The notes under the pieces: generated by a model
What the model saw: the letters and a program-made list of their open reading frames with translations, nothing else
Told to the model about the DNA's origin: nothing
The model's database searches: none
Assembly (NCBI GenBank): GCA_026713145.1
Contig: JAPOPA010000305.1
Location: 1-33,878, forward strand
Length of the DNA: 33,878 bases
Source of the DNA: Chloroflexota bacterium
Lineage (GTDB): Bacteria; Chloroflexota; Dehalococcoidia; Lucifugimonadales; VXLM01
Reading direction: 5' to 3'
Shown: one piece after another, positions 24,268 through 32,159 of the stretch
Layout of the letters: every line of letters starts with the position of its first letter
Numbering within the stretch: position 1 is the first letter of the stretch
Translations under genes and position numbers: made by a program

Positions 24268-25824
24268 TCAATCCCCATACGCGACATGAATGTCGACCGT
24301 ATTCACGATCAGCGGCACGCCGATGCGTGAGTCTCGGTTGACGAGGACGACCTTGACCGCGTGACTGCCCTTCGCTGCCTGAGCGGGCGTAAGATCCCAA
24401 ACGAGCCACTTGTTTTCCGAGACATCGGCCGGGTCTCCGCCGAGCGTTGCCGCATCCTGGATGTCAGGCTCGCCGAGCACGGCCCCGTCAAGGCTCACCT
24501 CCACCTTGTCGTCGGGACCCCAGTGCTCAAACTCGACCATGAGTCGAATCGTGTCTATGTCGTCGGAATGCGCCTCAACGTCGTCGTATACGGATACGTC
24601 GATGGTCGGGCCGTCCCGTGTGATCGACCTGAACAGGACGACGGCCGTCTGCCCGTAGATTCGGTCGTTGACGGCGTTGGTTTCTATGCCTTCAAGATAG
24701 GTCGGCCCCCTGTGCAGGGCGGTGTAGAGCTTGTTCCTGCCCTGGAGCGTGTCGGGCGAGCCGAGAGTCGTCAGCAGGCCGCGCCACGGCTCCTTGCCGG
24801 GGAACCAGTTGAACGTGTACATACCGTCCGCGCCCTGATCGTAGTACCCGGTCGCCGCGGCCCGAAGCCAGGCGTCGCGCCATTCGTCGTTTGACACCAG
24901 GCGCTCGGAATGCTGGCGGGATATGCTGTCGAACCCCCCATAGAGCCGGACGTTCGTTCCCTGCGTGAGCGCCTTGAACTCGCCGACCTCGAATCCCGGA
25001 TCGGTGCCTGAACCACCCGCCCCGATGATGATGTCCGCGAGGTCCTCCTCGACCCAGCGCTCCACGTCGTAGCCGATGTTCCGGCACGATTCGAGCGTCG
25101 TCGCCACGCGCGAGGCCACGTAGAACGGCCGCCCCCGCCTTTCGGCAATTTCGTCGGCCATCCGGCGAACGGCTCGCTGCAGGTCGGTCAGGGCATATCG
25201 CAGGCGGTACCCGTAGTTCTCCGGCACGTGGAACGGGTGCCTCTGCCAGTCCAATTCCACACCGTCCCAGTCGGCCTGCAGGCACGCCTCACGAATGTAC
25301 GACAGCTTATGCTCTTTCGCTTCGGGTATGGCCATGTTCCATGATCCGATGCCCCGCTGCTCCGGCACGTCGTCCACGTCCAGCAGCCATTCAGGATGGT
25401 CCTGCCTGAACTTCGTGCCGCGGTTCAGCCGCTTGAAGTCCTCCGGCCTCGTGCCGTAGAAGTGGTTGTCATTCATCCGCATGGAGACGTAGACGTCCAT
25501 CTCCCGTTCGTGCCCACGGTCGACCATCGCCTGAAAGGGGTTCTCGCCCCGCTCGAACATGCTCCGTATGTTCTCGGAGTGACGCATCGCCCGCATCGAC
25601 GAGTACACGCGCCCCTCACTTTCGCCGAGCCGCTCGTGGACCTCCGACGGCCACTCTGCCTCGTGGGAGCCGATGCTCCAGAACATGGCGTCGACCTGTG
25701 TACCCTCCAAAGGCCCGTATACCTGCTCCATGAGCCGGTCGGTCGACTGCGGGTGCTCGTCGTAGTCCAGCGGTGCGCCGTCCCAGTTGAAGATAATCCG
25801 GTAGTGCGGGGTTGCCTGCCTCAT
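24268..25824 (-). CDS. glycoside-hydrolase-like TIM-barrel protein, function unknown
   Basis: A 518-residue protein starting at ATG 25824 (MRQATPHYRIIFNWDGAP), which overlaps the dehydrogenase stop (ATGA) and has a strong AAGGAGGA site. The ORF-track extension to 26463 is a shadow of the dehydrogenase gene. Residues 1-390 look like a (beta/alpha)8 barrel of the GH10/GHL type: IIFNWDGAP, MDVYVSMRMND, HPEWLLDVDD, DWDGVELDWQRHPF, RPFYVASRVATT and GADGMYTFNWFP. The acidic pair in GVELDWQR is the likely active-site strand. The C-terminal ~110 residues are a beta-rich domain (IDVSVYDDVEAHSDDIDTIRLMVEFEHWG). There is no signal peptide, so it is cytoplasmic. The substrate is unknown; I would not go beyond glycosidase-like. 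Confidence 0.75.
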   Translation of the reverse strand: MRQATPHYRIIFNWDGAPLDYDEHPQSTDRLMEQVYGPLEGTQVDAMFWSIGSHEAEWPSEVHERLGESEGRVYSSMRAMRHSENIRSMFERGENPFQAMVDRGHEREMDVYVSMRMNDNHFYGTRPEDFKRLNRGTKFRQDHPEWLLDVDDVPEQRGIGSWNMAIPEAKEHKLSYIREACLQADWDGVELDWQRHPFHVPENYGYRLRYALTDLQRAVRRMADEIAERRGRPFYVASRVATTLESCRNIGYDVERWVEEDLADIIIGAGGSGTDPGFEVGEFKALTQGTNVRLYGGFDSISRQHSERLVSNDEWRDAWLRAAATGYYDQGADGMYTFNWFPGKEPWRGLLTTLGSPDTLQGRNKLYTALHRGPTYLEGIETNAVNDRIYGQTAVVLFRSITRDGPTIDVSVYDDVEAHSDDIDTIRLMVEFEHWGPDDKVEVSLDGAVLGEPDIQDAATLGGDPADVSENKWLVWDLTPAQAAKGSHAVKVVLVNRDSRIGVPLIVNTVDIHVAYGD

Positions 25825-26996
25825 CCGTCCTCCTTGATGTGTCCACTCATAAGCTCCTCGTACCTCTCCGTGCCGAAGACCTCTCTGCGGTTGATCCAGC
25901 GGTACGGCAGCGGCTCGACGCGGAGGCTGCGGTCTTCGAGAGGGAGCTTCACAGGGGCGTGACCACGCCGGTGAGACTCCCGGAGCGCAACTATGATTTC
26001 GAGCACCTTCGCCATGTTCTGCCCGCTGCACCTCGGAGGCACGCCAAGCTCGAGGCAATCGACGATGGCCTGGATGCTCTCCCTCATGCGGTTGCCGGGG
26101 TAGCGCCAGCCCCGCTCGTCGTACGGCATCTCGTTCAGCCCGGCCTCGGGAATTGCGTCCGTGACTTCCACGAGGTCGTCGATCTGGGGCGTCTCGCCCT
26201 TCATGTCCGTGCGCTTCCAGAGACGGAACTTGTTGAAGTCGCTGAACATCACGCCCTTCTCGGTAACGATCTCGATGCCGCGCATCGACTCCGCCCTCAT
26301 ATTGATGAAGCACTCGACGCCGTTCTCGAACCGGATGTAACCGCCCATCGCCTGGTCGACGTCGTCGAACGGGTCGCCGCGAACCCATCCGACCACCCAG
26401 TCCACGTCGGCATCGTCCGCGAACAGCCGGGCAACGCTCAGGTCCTGGCAGTTTGCGCCCCATATCTCGCCGCGACCATCTCCCACGCCGAGATAGATGT
26501 TAATCGACCTGACCGGCCCCAGCTCGCCGGAGTCGGCCATCTCCTTGACTTGCCAGAACTGGGGCAAGTTCCGCATCGCGTCCGCGGCCGCCCAAGAGAC
26601 GCCCCGCGAGTTTATCTCGGCGACCATCCGGTCGGCCTCTTCCAGGCTATCGCAGATCGGCTTCTCGCAGAAGACGGCGGGGATGCCCGCCCGCGCCGCC
26701 GCGATCACGGCATCCGGGTTCGGCCTCGCGGGCAGAATGGGTGCTGCGATATCGAGAGTCTCCAGCGAGAACATCTCCTCGTAGGATGCGTAGGTGGAAG
26801 TGATCCCGAACCGCCGGGAGAACCGTTCGAGGTTCTGAGAGTCTGAGTCCGCGACGGCGACGATCTCCGTACGGGGGTTGAGCATGTACCCGATACCATG
26901 GTTCGTCCCCATGATGCCGGTGCCGATCAGCCCCACGCGGTACGGACGGCCACCGCCGCCTTCCTGGCTCATGTCCGGCATCGTGGATGCTGCCAT
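25821..26996 (-). CDS. Gfo/Idh/MocA family oxidoreductase
   Basis: From the ATG at 26996 the protein has 391 residues. The Rossmann motif is YRVGLIGTGIMGTNHGIGYM, followed by EIVAVADSD; the EKPICDSLEEADRMV motif carries the conserved catalytic Lys. The C-terminal beta-sheet domain covers the rest (GGYIRFENGVECFINMRAESMRGIEIVTEKGVMFSDFNKFRLWKR). Family members oxidise or reduce sugars, inositols and related alcohols with NAD(P). I chose 26996 because GGGAGAGTGTG sits just before it and the ORF-track start (27083) is the -35 of the promoter block. It is coupled by ATGA to the glycosidase-like gene, which suggests one substrate pathway. Confidence 0.9.
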   Translation of the reverse strand: MAASTMPDMSQEGGGGRPYRVGLIGTGIMGTNHGIGYMLNPRTEIVAVADSDSQNLERFSRRFGITSTYASYEEMFSLETLDIAAPILPARPNPDAVIAAARAGIPAVFCEKPICDSLEEADRMVAEINSRGVSWAAADAMRNLPQFWQVKEMADSGELGPVRSINIYLGVGDGRGEIWGANCQDLSVARLFADDADVDWVVGWVRGDPFDDVDQAMGGYIRFENGVECFINMRAESMRGIEIVTEKGVMFSDFNKFRLWKRTDMKGETPQIDDLVEVTDAIPEAGLNEMPYDERGWRYPGNRMRESIQAIVDCLELGVPPRCSGQNMAKVLEIIVALRESHRRGHAPVKLPLEDRSLRVEPLPYRWINRREVFGTERYEELMSGHIKEDG

Positions 26997-27010
26997 CACA
27001 CTCTCCCTGT

Positions 27011-27088
27011 CTCGTGCGACACGGCCATGCCTGCGTTCGACATCGAGCGCCTCGACCTTATAGGCGCGGGGTTCGGCCGTCAAGTGCG
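27011..27088 (-). promoter_or_regulatory. promoter/leader block, copy A (before the Gfo/Idh/MocA gene)
   Basis: A 78-nt block that matches 28247-28324 without gaps at 65 of 78 positions. On the minus strand it contains TTGACG (27083-27078), a 15-bp spacer and TATAAG (27062-27057). The leader follows with GGTCGAGGCGCT and ends in GGCCGTGTCGCACGAG, 14 nt before the start codon. Bases around both hexamers and the last 16 positions are the best conserved. Confidence 0.75.
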
Positions 27089-27171
27089 TGAGACGGCGGG
27101 GCGAGGGTCAAGGAGGTGGACTCGACGGCCGGTTTGCCCGCTGTGTCAGGGACCGAAAACGCCGCGCAGGA

Positions 27172-28227
27172 CTACCGGAACGTGAGCACCTCGGCAGGGT
27201 TGGAGACCAGGATGTCGTGGACTGCCTCGGGAGTGAAGCCCCTGTACAGCATCCTGGGAGCTATGTGTTCCAGTATGTACGAGTAGCCGTGGCCGCCGTA
27301 CTTATCCAGACGGTGCTTCGTGCATATGTCCTGCGCCACGACGACTTTTCGGCCGTAGCCTTCGGACGATATCCAGGCGATGCGCTCAAGGCGCTGGTCG
27401 TCGCTCGGCATATCGATGTCCAGGTTCTTGGCGTAGTACGACCCGCCCCAGCCGAACAGGTCCCACTCCATGTAGCAACCCGACTCCGCGATCTGTTTGA
27501 GCGTACCGCGTTCGAAGACCGTCCTGTCGAGGTGGCCCATAATCGTATGCGACAGATCGGCCCCGGCCCGGTCCAGGATATCGATGATCTCAAGTGGCGC
27601 CGTCTCGTCCCTGCCGGGATGTATGAGCAGCGGTGCGCCGGTCATGCGCTGTGCGCGCGCCGATGCCTTCAGCACCTTCCGTTCGTTGTCCGCCAGGGGC
27701 CAGTCGCAGCCGACCTCGCCTATGATGCCGGACCTTATGCCAGTCCCGTCGGCCCCTTCGGTGATGTCCCCCACTATCAGGTCGACCATTTCGTCCTCTG
27801 TCAGGTCGTCCATCCCCGGCGGGTGATGAGTGCCCACATAGTAGGAAGCGCCCATCACGATATTCACACCCGTGGCGTTGGAGACCCTCGCAAGGCCAAT
27901 CGGGTCGCGGCCTATTCCGATGCTCGTCGCCTCGACCAGCGTGCCCCCGCCATACTGCTTGAACAGCCCGACCTCTTCGATGGCCGTCTGGATGTCCTCA
28001 AGCCGTCCATTGTCTCGGTTCTCCTTCAACTGGTACCGTATCTTGCCCAGAATCTCCTGGGAGACCGGCTTCTCATAGAAGGCCTGGTCGCTCACGCTTG
28101 GGAACCACTTCTTGGTCCAGGAGCCGTCGAATAGGATGTGCTCGTGGGTAAACGTCTTGCCAAATTCACCGGGATCGACCGGCCCGAGTACCGTCTGCGC
28201 CCTCCCGGACAGTTCATTACTGGTCAT
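27172..28227 (-). CDS. phosphotriesterase-family amidohydrolase
   Basis: A 351-residue metal-dependent hydrolase of the phosphotriesterase-like group. Metal ligands are readable: H28 and H30 (KTFTHEHILFD), a bridging Glu in GIIGEVGCDW where bacterial phosphotriesterase has a carboxylated Lys, His in LLIHPGRD, His in IMGHLDR, and Asp in VVVAQDICTKH. The Glu form is typical of PTE-related proteins and many lactonase-like members, so lactones or esters are as likely as phosphotriesters. Cytoplasmic, no signal peptide. GGGGG precedes the ATG. It carries the same promoter/leader block as the dehydrogenase operon and ends about 84 nt before that block, so it is separately transcribed but probably co-regulated. 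Confidence 0.9.
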   Translation of the reverse strand: MTSNELSGRAQTVLGPVDPGEFGKTFTHEHILFDGSWTKKWFPSVSDQAFYEKPVSQEILGKIRYQLKENRDNGRLEDIQTAIEEVGLFKQYGGGTLVEATSIGIGRDPIGLARVSNATGVNIVMGASYYVGTHHPPGMDDLTEDEMVDLIVGDITEGADGTGIRSGIIGEVGCDWPLADNERKVLKASARAQRMTGAPLLIHPGRDETAPLEIIDILDRAGADLSHTIMGHLDRTVFERGTLKQIAESGCYMEWDLFGWGGSYYAKNLDIDMPSDDQRLERIAWISSEGYGRKVVVAQDICTKHRLDKYGGHGYSYILEHIAPRMLYRGFTPEAVHDILVSNPAEVLTFR

Positions 28228-28246
28228 GGTAGCCCCCGTAGTCTCT

Positions 28247-28324
28247 CTCGTGCGACACGGCCGCGCATATCGTCGACATTCAGCGCCTCGACCTTATAGA
28301 CGGGGTGTTCGGTCGTCAAGTGCG
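28247..28324 (-). promoter_or_regulatory. promoter/leader block, copy B (before the phosphotriesterase-like gene)
   Basis: Second copy of the 78-nt block. On the minus strand it has TTGACG (28319-28314), a 15-bp spacer and TATAAG (28298-28293), then GGTCGAGGCGCT and GGCCGCGTG-like leader sequence, ending 19 nt before the ATG at 28227. The identical spacer length and equal overall length argue for constraint or a fairly recent duplication. Confidence 0.75.
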
Positions 28325-28495
28325 GGCGCTTGGTCGAGTGGGGTGCATAGGGTGTGTGAGGAAGTAATCAGCTCACCAAACCGGACAGAACGAAGAACCA
28401 TCGTGTCGCGACTACTGCTGGACCTGTAGGGCTCCATTGTGGCAGGTGTGCTACTCTGCTCTACAGTCTTCCACCTGCAGAATCGGAGCAAGACA

Positions 28496-29206
28496 TTGGA
28501 CACTGTTGTCAACGGCTTGGTATTTGACCTAGACAATACCCTGCTCGACAGACAGACCACTTTCATGAGGGTAGCCGGCAACTTCTACGAAGAGCACCTA
28601 TGTGCCACAACGTCAGTTACACGGGACGACGCTATAAGGAAGATAGTCCAGTGGGACGCTGACGGTTACGCCAACAGGGAAAAGATGTTTGCGCGGTGGC
28701 TTGGCGAGTGGCCTGAGGCTGGCCTCGACATGGGGACGTTGACCAAGTGGTATCGCTCCGCAATGGAGCGACAAGTGCAGCCTAGCATGGAGGTCAACGG
28801 ATTCCTCGCCTATCTGAACGATCGACAGGTACCGTGGGGAATTGTTACCAACGGGTCGAGAAACCAGCATCGCAAGTGTCGGGCGGCGGGCCTGGACCAA
28901 CTCGCCCCATTCATAATAGTTTCCGAAGAGGTCGGCTACGCCAAGCCTGACCCGAGGATATTCAGCGATGCCCTGAAGGCGACCGGACTCACGGGTCCCG
29001 AGCAGATCATGTTCGTCGGAGACAATCCTATAGCCGACATCGATGGAGCCAAGGGCTTCGGAATGAAGGTCGGCTGGATTAGGCGAGGTCGGCAGTATCC
29101 GGTCGATCTCCAACCCCCGGACCACGTCTTCGACTTCGTCACAGAAGTGCGACACATTGTCGACATGACTCCACAATCGCCTTGTGTGGGCAACGAACGG
29201 CGCTAA
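28496..29206 (+). CDS. HAD-superfamily hydrolase
   Basis: About 236 residues from TTG 28496 (GGAGC upstream); the ORF-track GTG at 28439 would add 19 residues before motif I. All four HAD motifs are present: VFDLDNTLLD (nucleophile and acid/base Asp), GIVTNGSR, Lys in YAKPDPRIF, and GDNPIADIDGA. A helical cap of subtype C1 sits between motifs I and II (residues about 25-100). Such enzymes dephosphorylate small phosphorylated metabolites or dehalogenate 2-haloacids. The full phosphatase motif set favours phosphatase. It is divergent from the phosphotriesterase-like gene and 44 nt upstream of the creatininase-like gene. Confidence 0.88.
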   Translation: MDTVVNGLVFDLDNTLLDRQTTFMRVAGNFYEEHLCATTSVTRDDAIRKIVQWDADGYANREKMFARWLGEWPEAGLDMGTLTKWYRSAMERQVQPSMEVNGFLAYLNDRQVPWGIVTNGSRNQHRKCRAAGLDQLAPFIIVSEEVGYAKPDPRIFSDALKATGLTGPEQIMFVGDNPIADIDGAKGFGMKVGWIRRGRQYPVDLQPPDHVFDFVTEVRHIVDMTPQSPCVGNERR

Positions 29207-29250
29207 GGAAAGCTGCGGATTCAAAAAAAGCCTAAAGACAAGGCCCATCC

Positions 29251-30039
29251 ATGAAATATGGCGACCTGACATACGAAGAGATTCGAGACAGGGCCCGCCA
29301 GGACTGGCTGGCCATCATCCCAACGGGATGCACAGAGCAGCAGGGGCCACACCTCCCCGTGGACAACGATACTTGGTTCGTGGAGCGGGTATGCAATGCT
29401 GCTTCCTCAAAGGCTGACGCAGATTACGGCGTTCAATCATTAGTACTCCCGACCATTCCCTTCGGACCCACGCCGGAGCATAGAAACTACGGGGCAGGTT
29501 ACATCGACATCCCAGTCGAGCTTCATGACTCCCTCGTCCTGTCGACCCTGGAGTCGTTGACCGCACAGGGCTTCCGCAAGATAGTTGTGTGGCGCGGCTG
29601 CGGAGGCCACGACCTCCGGGAAACAGTGAAACGGTTCAACGAGACCTACAACGAACAATCCAGGGCATTCCTGCCCGGTCACCCGTACCATGAAGTCTGG
29701 CGCCGAATCGCCGATCTATCGGTACCGGGTGGTCACGCGGACAGCTTCACCACTTCTATCATGCTCCATCTGCGTCCTGAAGCCGTTCGCAAGGACAGAA
29801 TAGTCGATCCCGAACACGAGCCTGTGGACTGGGAGGATCCAGACCTCGACTTTGCAAACTACTCCTCCACTGGAGTTATTGGAGATCCAACGCACGCCAG
29901 TGCAGAACTCGGGGCCAAGCTATGGGACGCTGTGGTCGATGAGGTCGCCGCGACACTGCGTTCAATCGCCAGTTGCCCCGAAACAGTCCCCTCGGTCGAT
30001 GTGGACAAGCTACATTTCCTAAGACGTTCAAAGGCCTGA
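29251..30039 (+). CDS. creatininase-family hydrolase, divergent active site
   Basis: A 262-residue protein of the creatininase/MftE/ArfB fold. The first metal site is clear: AIIPTGCTEQQGPHLPVDND with E29, H34 and D38/D40. The usual NGHGGN loop reads VVWRGCGGHDLRE. The usual HAGExETS stretch reads GGHADSFTTS, so the normal metal-binding Glu is missing at its expected place. The length is normal. The fold is used for cyclic amide hydrolysis and related steps in cofactor synthesis; the changed residues mean the substrate or mechanism may differ. It probably shares a transcript with the HAD gene upstream. Confidence 0.85.
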   Translation: MKYGDLTYEEIRDRARQDWLAIIPTGCTEQQGPHLPVDNDTWFVERVCNAASSKADADYGVQSLVLPTIPFGPTPEHRNYGAGYIDIPVELHDSLVLSTLESLTAQGFRKIVVWRGCGGHDLRETVKRFNETYNEQSRAFLPGHPYHEVWRRIADLSVPGGHADSFTTSIMLHLRPEAVRKDRIVDPEHEPVDWEDPDLDFANYSSTGVIGDPTHASAELGAKLWDAVVDEVAATLRSIASCPETVPSVDVDKLHFLRRSKA

Positions 30040-30166
30040 TCAACTCTCGCAATACCTGCCTGCCAAACGGTTAGGGACGAAGTCACCATTTTGGCTCGAC
30101 TGTCCCCTGGCAGTACCCGGACAGCCTCGCGACAACAACGACGACGTCCACAACCCAAGGGTTGAG

Positions 30167-31942
30167 TCAGGCGCTGCCCTCGACCTGGACCGTGACGATA
30201 TCCACGCCGTGGAACTTCTGGTGGCGCACGGCGGAGGTGTGGTGCCGCAACAGCCGGAGCGAAAGGTCGTCGAAGGTTGGTACGGCGGTTTCGTCGGCCA
30301 GATACGCCAAGAGGTCCTCGACGTTCTCCTTTCGCGTCGTGGCGACGAACTCCAATTCCACCATCGTCCCCTGTGGTCTTGCGTTGATGATCAGGCGGGG
30401 ATGCTCCGAACTGTCAGCATCGTCCTCCCGCGCCTGCAGGCTGGCGAGCGTCTCTTCTCCGGCTGCGCGCAGCCGGAGAGTAGAGGTCTCGTTCCACCCG
30501 AGTCTGGATGAAAGTCCGGTAAGAAACTCATCGATCGCAGGGAGCGAGTCCATGTCCAACGTGACCTCGAGACGCGACCGGCGCAAGCTGACCGCCTCGA
30601 GCAGGAGCGTCATGCCGACCGCAACCACAGCCCCGATCGTGACTCCATTGCCGAGCAGTCCACCAATCTCATCTCCAAAGACGTCCCCAATGATGGAGTG
30701 ATCGTGGAGCCCCAGGCCCAGTGCGCTGGCGAGCGCGACCACCAGTACGCGCTTGGGATCGAGGCCGTCGCGCAGGATCGTCTGCCAGCCGCTCACGAAG
30801 AGCATACCCATGGCGAGCATCAGGTAAGCACCCAAGACCGGACCGGGAATCATCAGCAGAAGGGCGGCAAGTTTTGAGAAGAAGGCCAGCACTACTATGA
30901 CGATTGCCACACCGATGCCGATTCTACGGGCGGCGACGCCAGTGAGGTTGATCAGCGAGAGACTGAATGAGGAATAGGACATCGGCGGAAGTGTGCCTGA
31001 GATGCCCGCAAACAACATGCCAATGCCGTTGACGCTCACCATGCCCTGGATCTGGCGGAAATCTATCGCTCGCGACCGTCGTCTGGATCCCTGCTGGATC
31101 GCAACACCGTCGCTGATGGTCTTGATCCCGATAACGAGAGTGAGGATCGCGAACGAGGGTAAGAGTGCCCAGAATTCCTTGCCGGGCGTTAGATCGAAAC
31201 TCAGAGGCGGAACTTTGGGGATGCCGAACCATCCGGCGTTAATGATGCGGTCCGCGTCGATCAGACCGAATGCGGCGGCGACTGCGCAGCCGGCCAGTAT
31301 GCTGATGAACGGACCCACGAGACGCCAGCGCCCGCTGGCGTACAGGGTAACGATGACCGAGACCAGCAGCGTTGTTCCGGCGACCAACGGACCCGAGACC
31401 GGAGCCGCGCCGTCGGGCAGGTCCTGAACGCTGTCGAAGGCGATGGGCAGCACGCTGACGGCGATCAGCATAGTCACCGTCCCCGTGACGACCGGCGTGA
31501 ATATGCGGCGTAGCGTTGGCAGCCACCAGGCGAGCGCTACTTGGACCACACAGCAGACAACCAGAAGGCTCATGAACGTGGATAGCCCGGCCGCCGAGAT
31601 CGTCGCCACCATGATCGCGATGAACAGCGCTGCAGGACAGGTGAGTACAATATGGCCGGCGCCGAACCGCCACATCTGGAACGCTTGCAGCGCCGTGATC
31701 CCCGCGCTGACCAGCAGTGCCGCGAAGACACTCCACGTCAAATAGGTGTCGTCGAGCCCGGACGAGCGAATCGCGACCGCCACATTCAACACCGTCGGCG
31801 CAAGTATGAGCGCGGCGCCCTGAAATCCAACCACCAGCGTGGTCGACAGAGAACAGGACTCCTCGGGCTCAAACCGTATAGGCTGTTCGGCGCTACCAGC
31901 AGTCAATTGGTTAACCAATCTCCCACTCTTGCAGGCTGACAC
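30167..31942 (-). CDS. NCS2/xanthine-uracil permease-like transporter fused to an RsbW-like domain
   Basis: About 591 residues from GTG 31942; the ORF track extends to 32110 with an implausible basic N-terminus, and TTG 31918/31906 are alternatives. Residues about 25-450 form a polytopic transporter of about 12-14 helices with NCS2-like features: a VVGFQGAALILAPTVLNVAV opening, GAGHIVLTCPAALF, the VNGIGMLFAGISGTLPPMSYSSFSLSLINLTGVAARRIGI segment and IPGPVLGAYLMLAMG. The last ~140 residues are soluble and resemble a GHKL/RsbW ATPase (FLTGLSSRLGWNETSTLRLRAAGEETLASL), but the N-box Asn and the DxG motif are not seen. Substrates of the family are purines, pyrimidines or ascorbate. The fusion suggests regulated transport or transport-linked sensing. 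Confidence 0.8.
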   Translation of the reverse strand: MSACKSGRLVNQLTAGSAEQPIRFEPEESCSLSTTLVVGFQGAALILAPTVLNVAVAIRSSGLDDTYLTWSVFAALLVSAGITALQAFQMWRFGAGHIVLTCPAALFIAIMVATISAAGLSTFMSLLVVCCVVQVALAWWLPTLRRIFTPVVTGTVTMLIAVSVLPIAFDSVQDLPDGAAPVSGPLVAGTTLLVSVIVTLYASGRWRLVGPFISILAGCAVAAAFGLIDADRIINAGWFGIPKVPPLSFDLTPGKEFWALLPSFAILTLVIGIKTISDGVAIQQGSRRRSRAIDFRQIQGMVSVNGIGMLFAGISGTLPPMSYSSFSLSLINLTGVAARRIGIGVAIVIVVLAFFSKLAALLLMIPGPVLGAYLMLAMGMLFVSGWQTILRDGLDPKRVLVVALASALGLGLHDHSIIGDVFGDEIGGLLGNGVTIGAVVAVGMTLLLEAVSLRRSRLEVTLDMDSLPAIDEFLTGLSSRLGWNETSTLRLRAAGEETLASLQAREDDADSSEHPRLIINARPQGTMVELEFVATTRKENVEDLLAYLADETAVPTFDDLSLRLLRHHTSAVRHQKFHGVDIVTVQVEGSA

Positions 31943-32159
31943 TCCAATGACCTGACCATACCACACGCAAAACCTGCCCGTTACTCCCTGGGCGGTTTTC
32001 CTGCGACAAATGGTAATCTTCGCCAAGATAGGCACATGTGCCCCTGTCGGCCGCGAGTCCTGCGGAGCGCCAAGGCGGGAGCACCGAGAGCACCGTCTGC
32101 GTCGGCACACCTGAATTCTTCAGTTGCCTAGCTAAGCGAAGGTAAAGCAAACGGTCTCC

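Noticed and set aside
25825-26463. N-terminal extension of the glycosidase-like ORF
   Set aside because: It overlaps the dehydrogenase gene in another frame, is Arg/Gly-rich noise, and ATG 25824 has a strong ribosome site and an ATGA overlap.
25812-26846. 344-residue plus-strand ORF
   Set aside because: Shadow of the Gfo/Idh/MocA gene, with no domain pattern.
26997-27083. 29-residue N-terminal extension of the Gfo/Idh/MocA ORF
   Set aside because: This stretch is the conserved promoter/leader block; the first codon TTG is part of the -35 hexamer.
27088-28134. 348-residue plus-strand ORF
   Set aside because: It lies antisense to the phosphotriesterase-like gene, whose metal-binding motifs are all intact; no recognisable content of its own.
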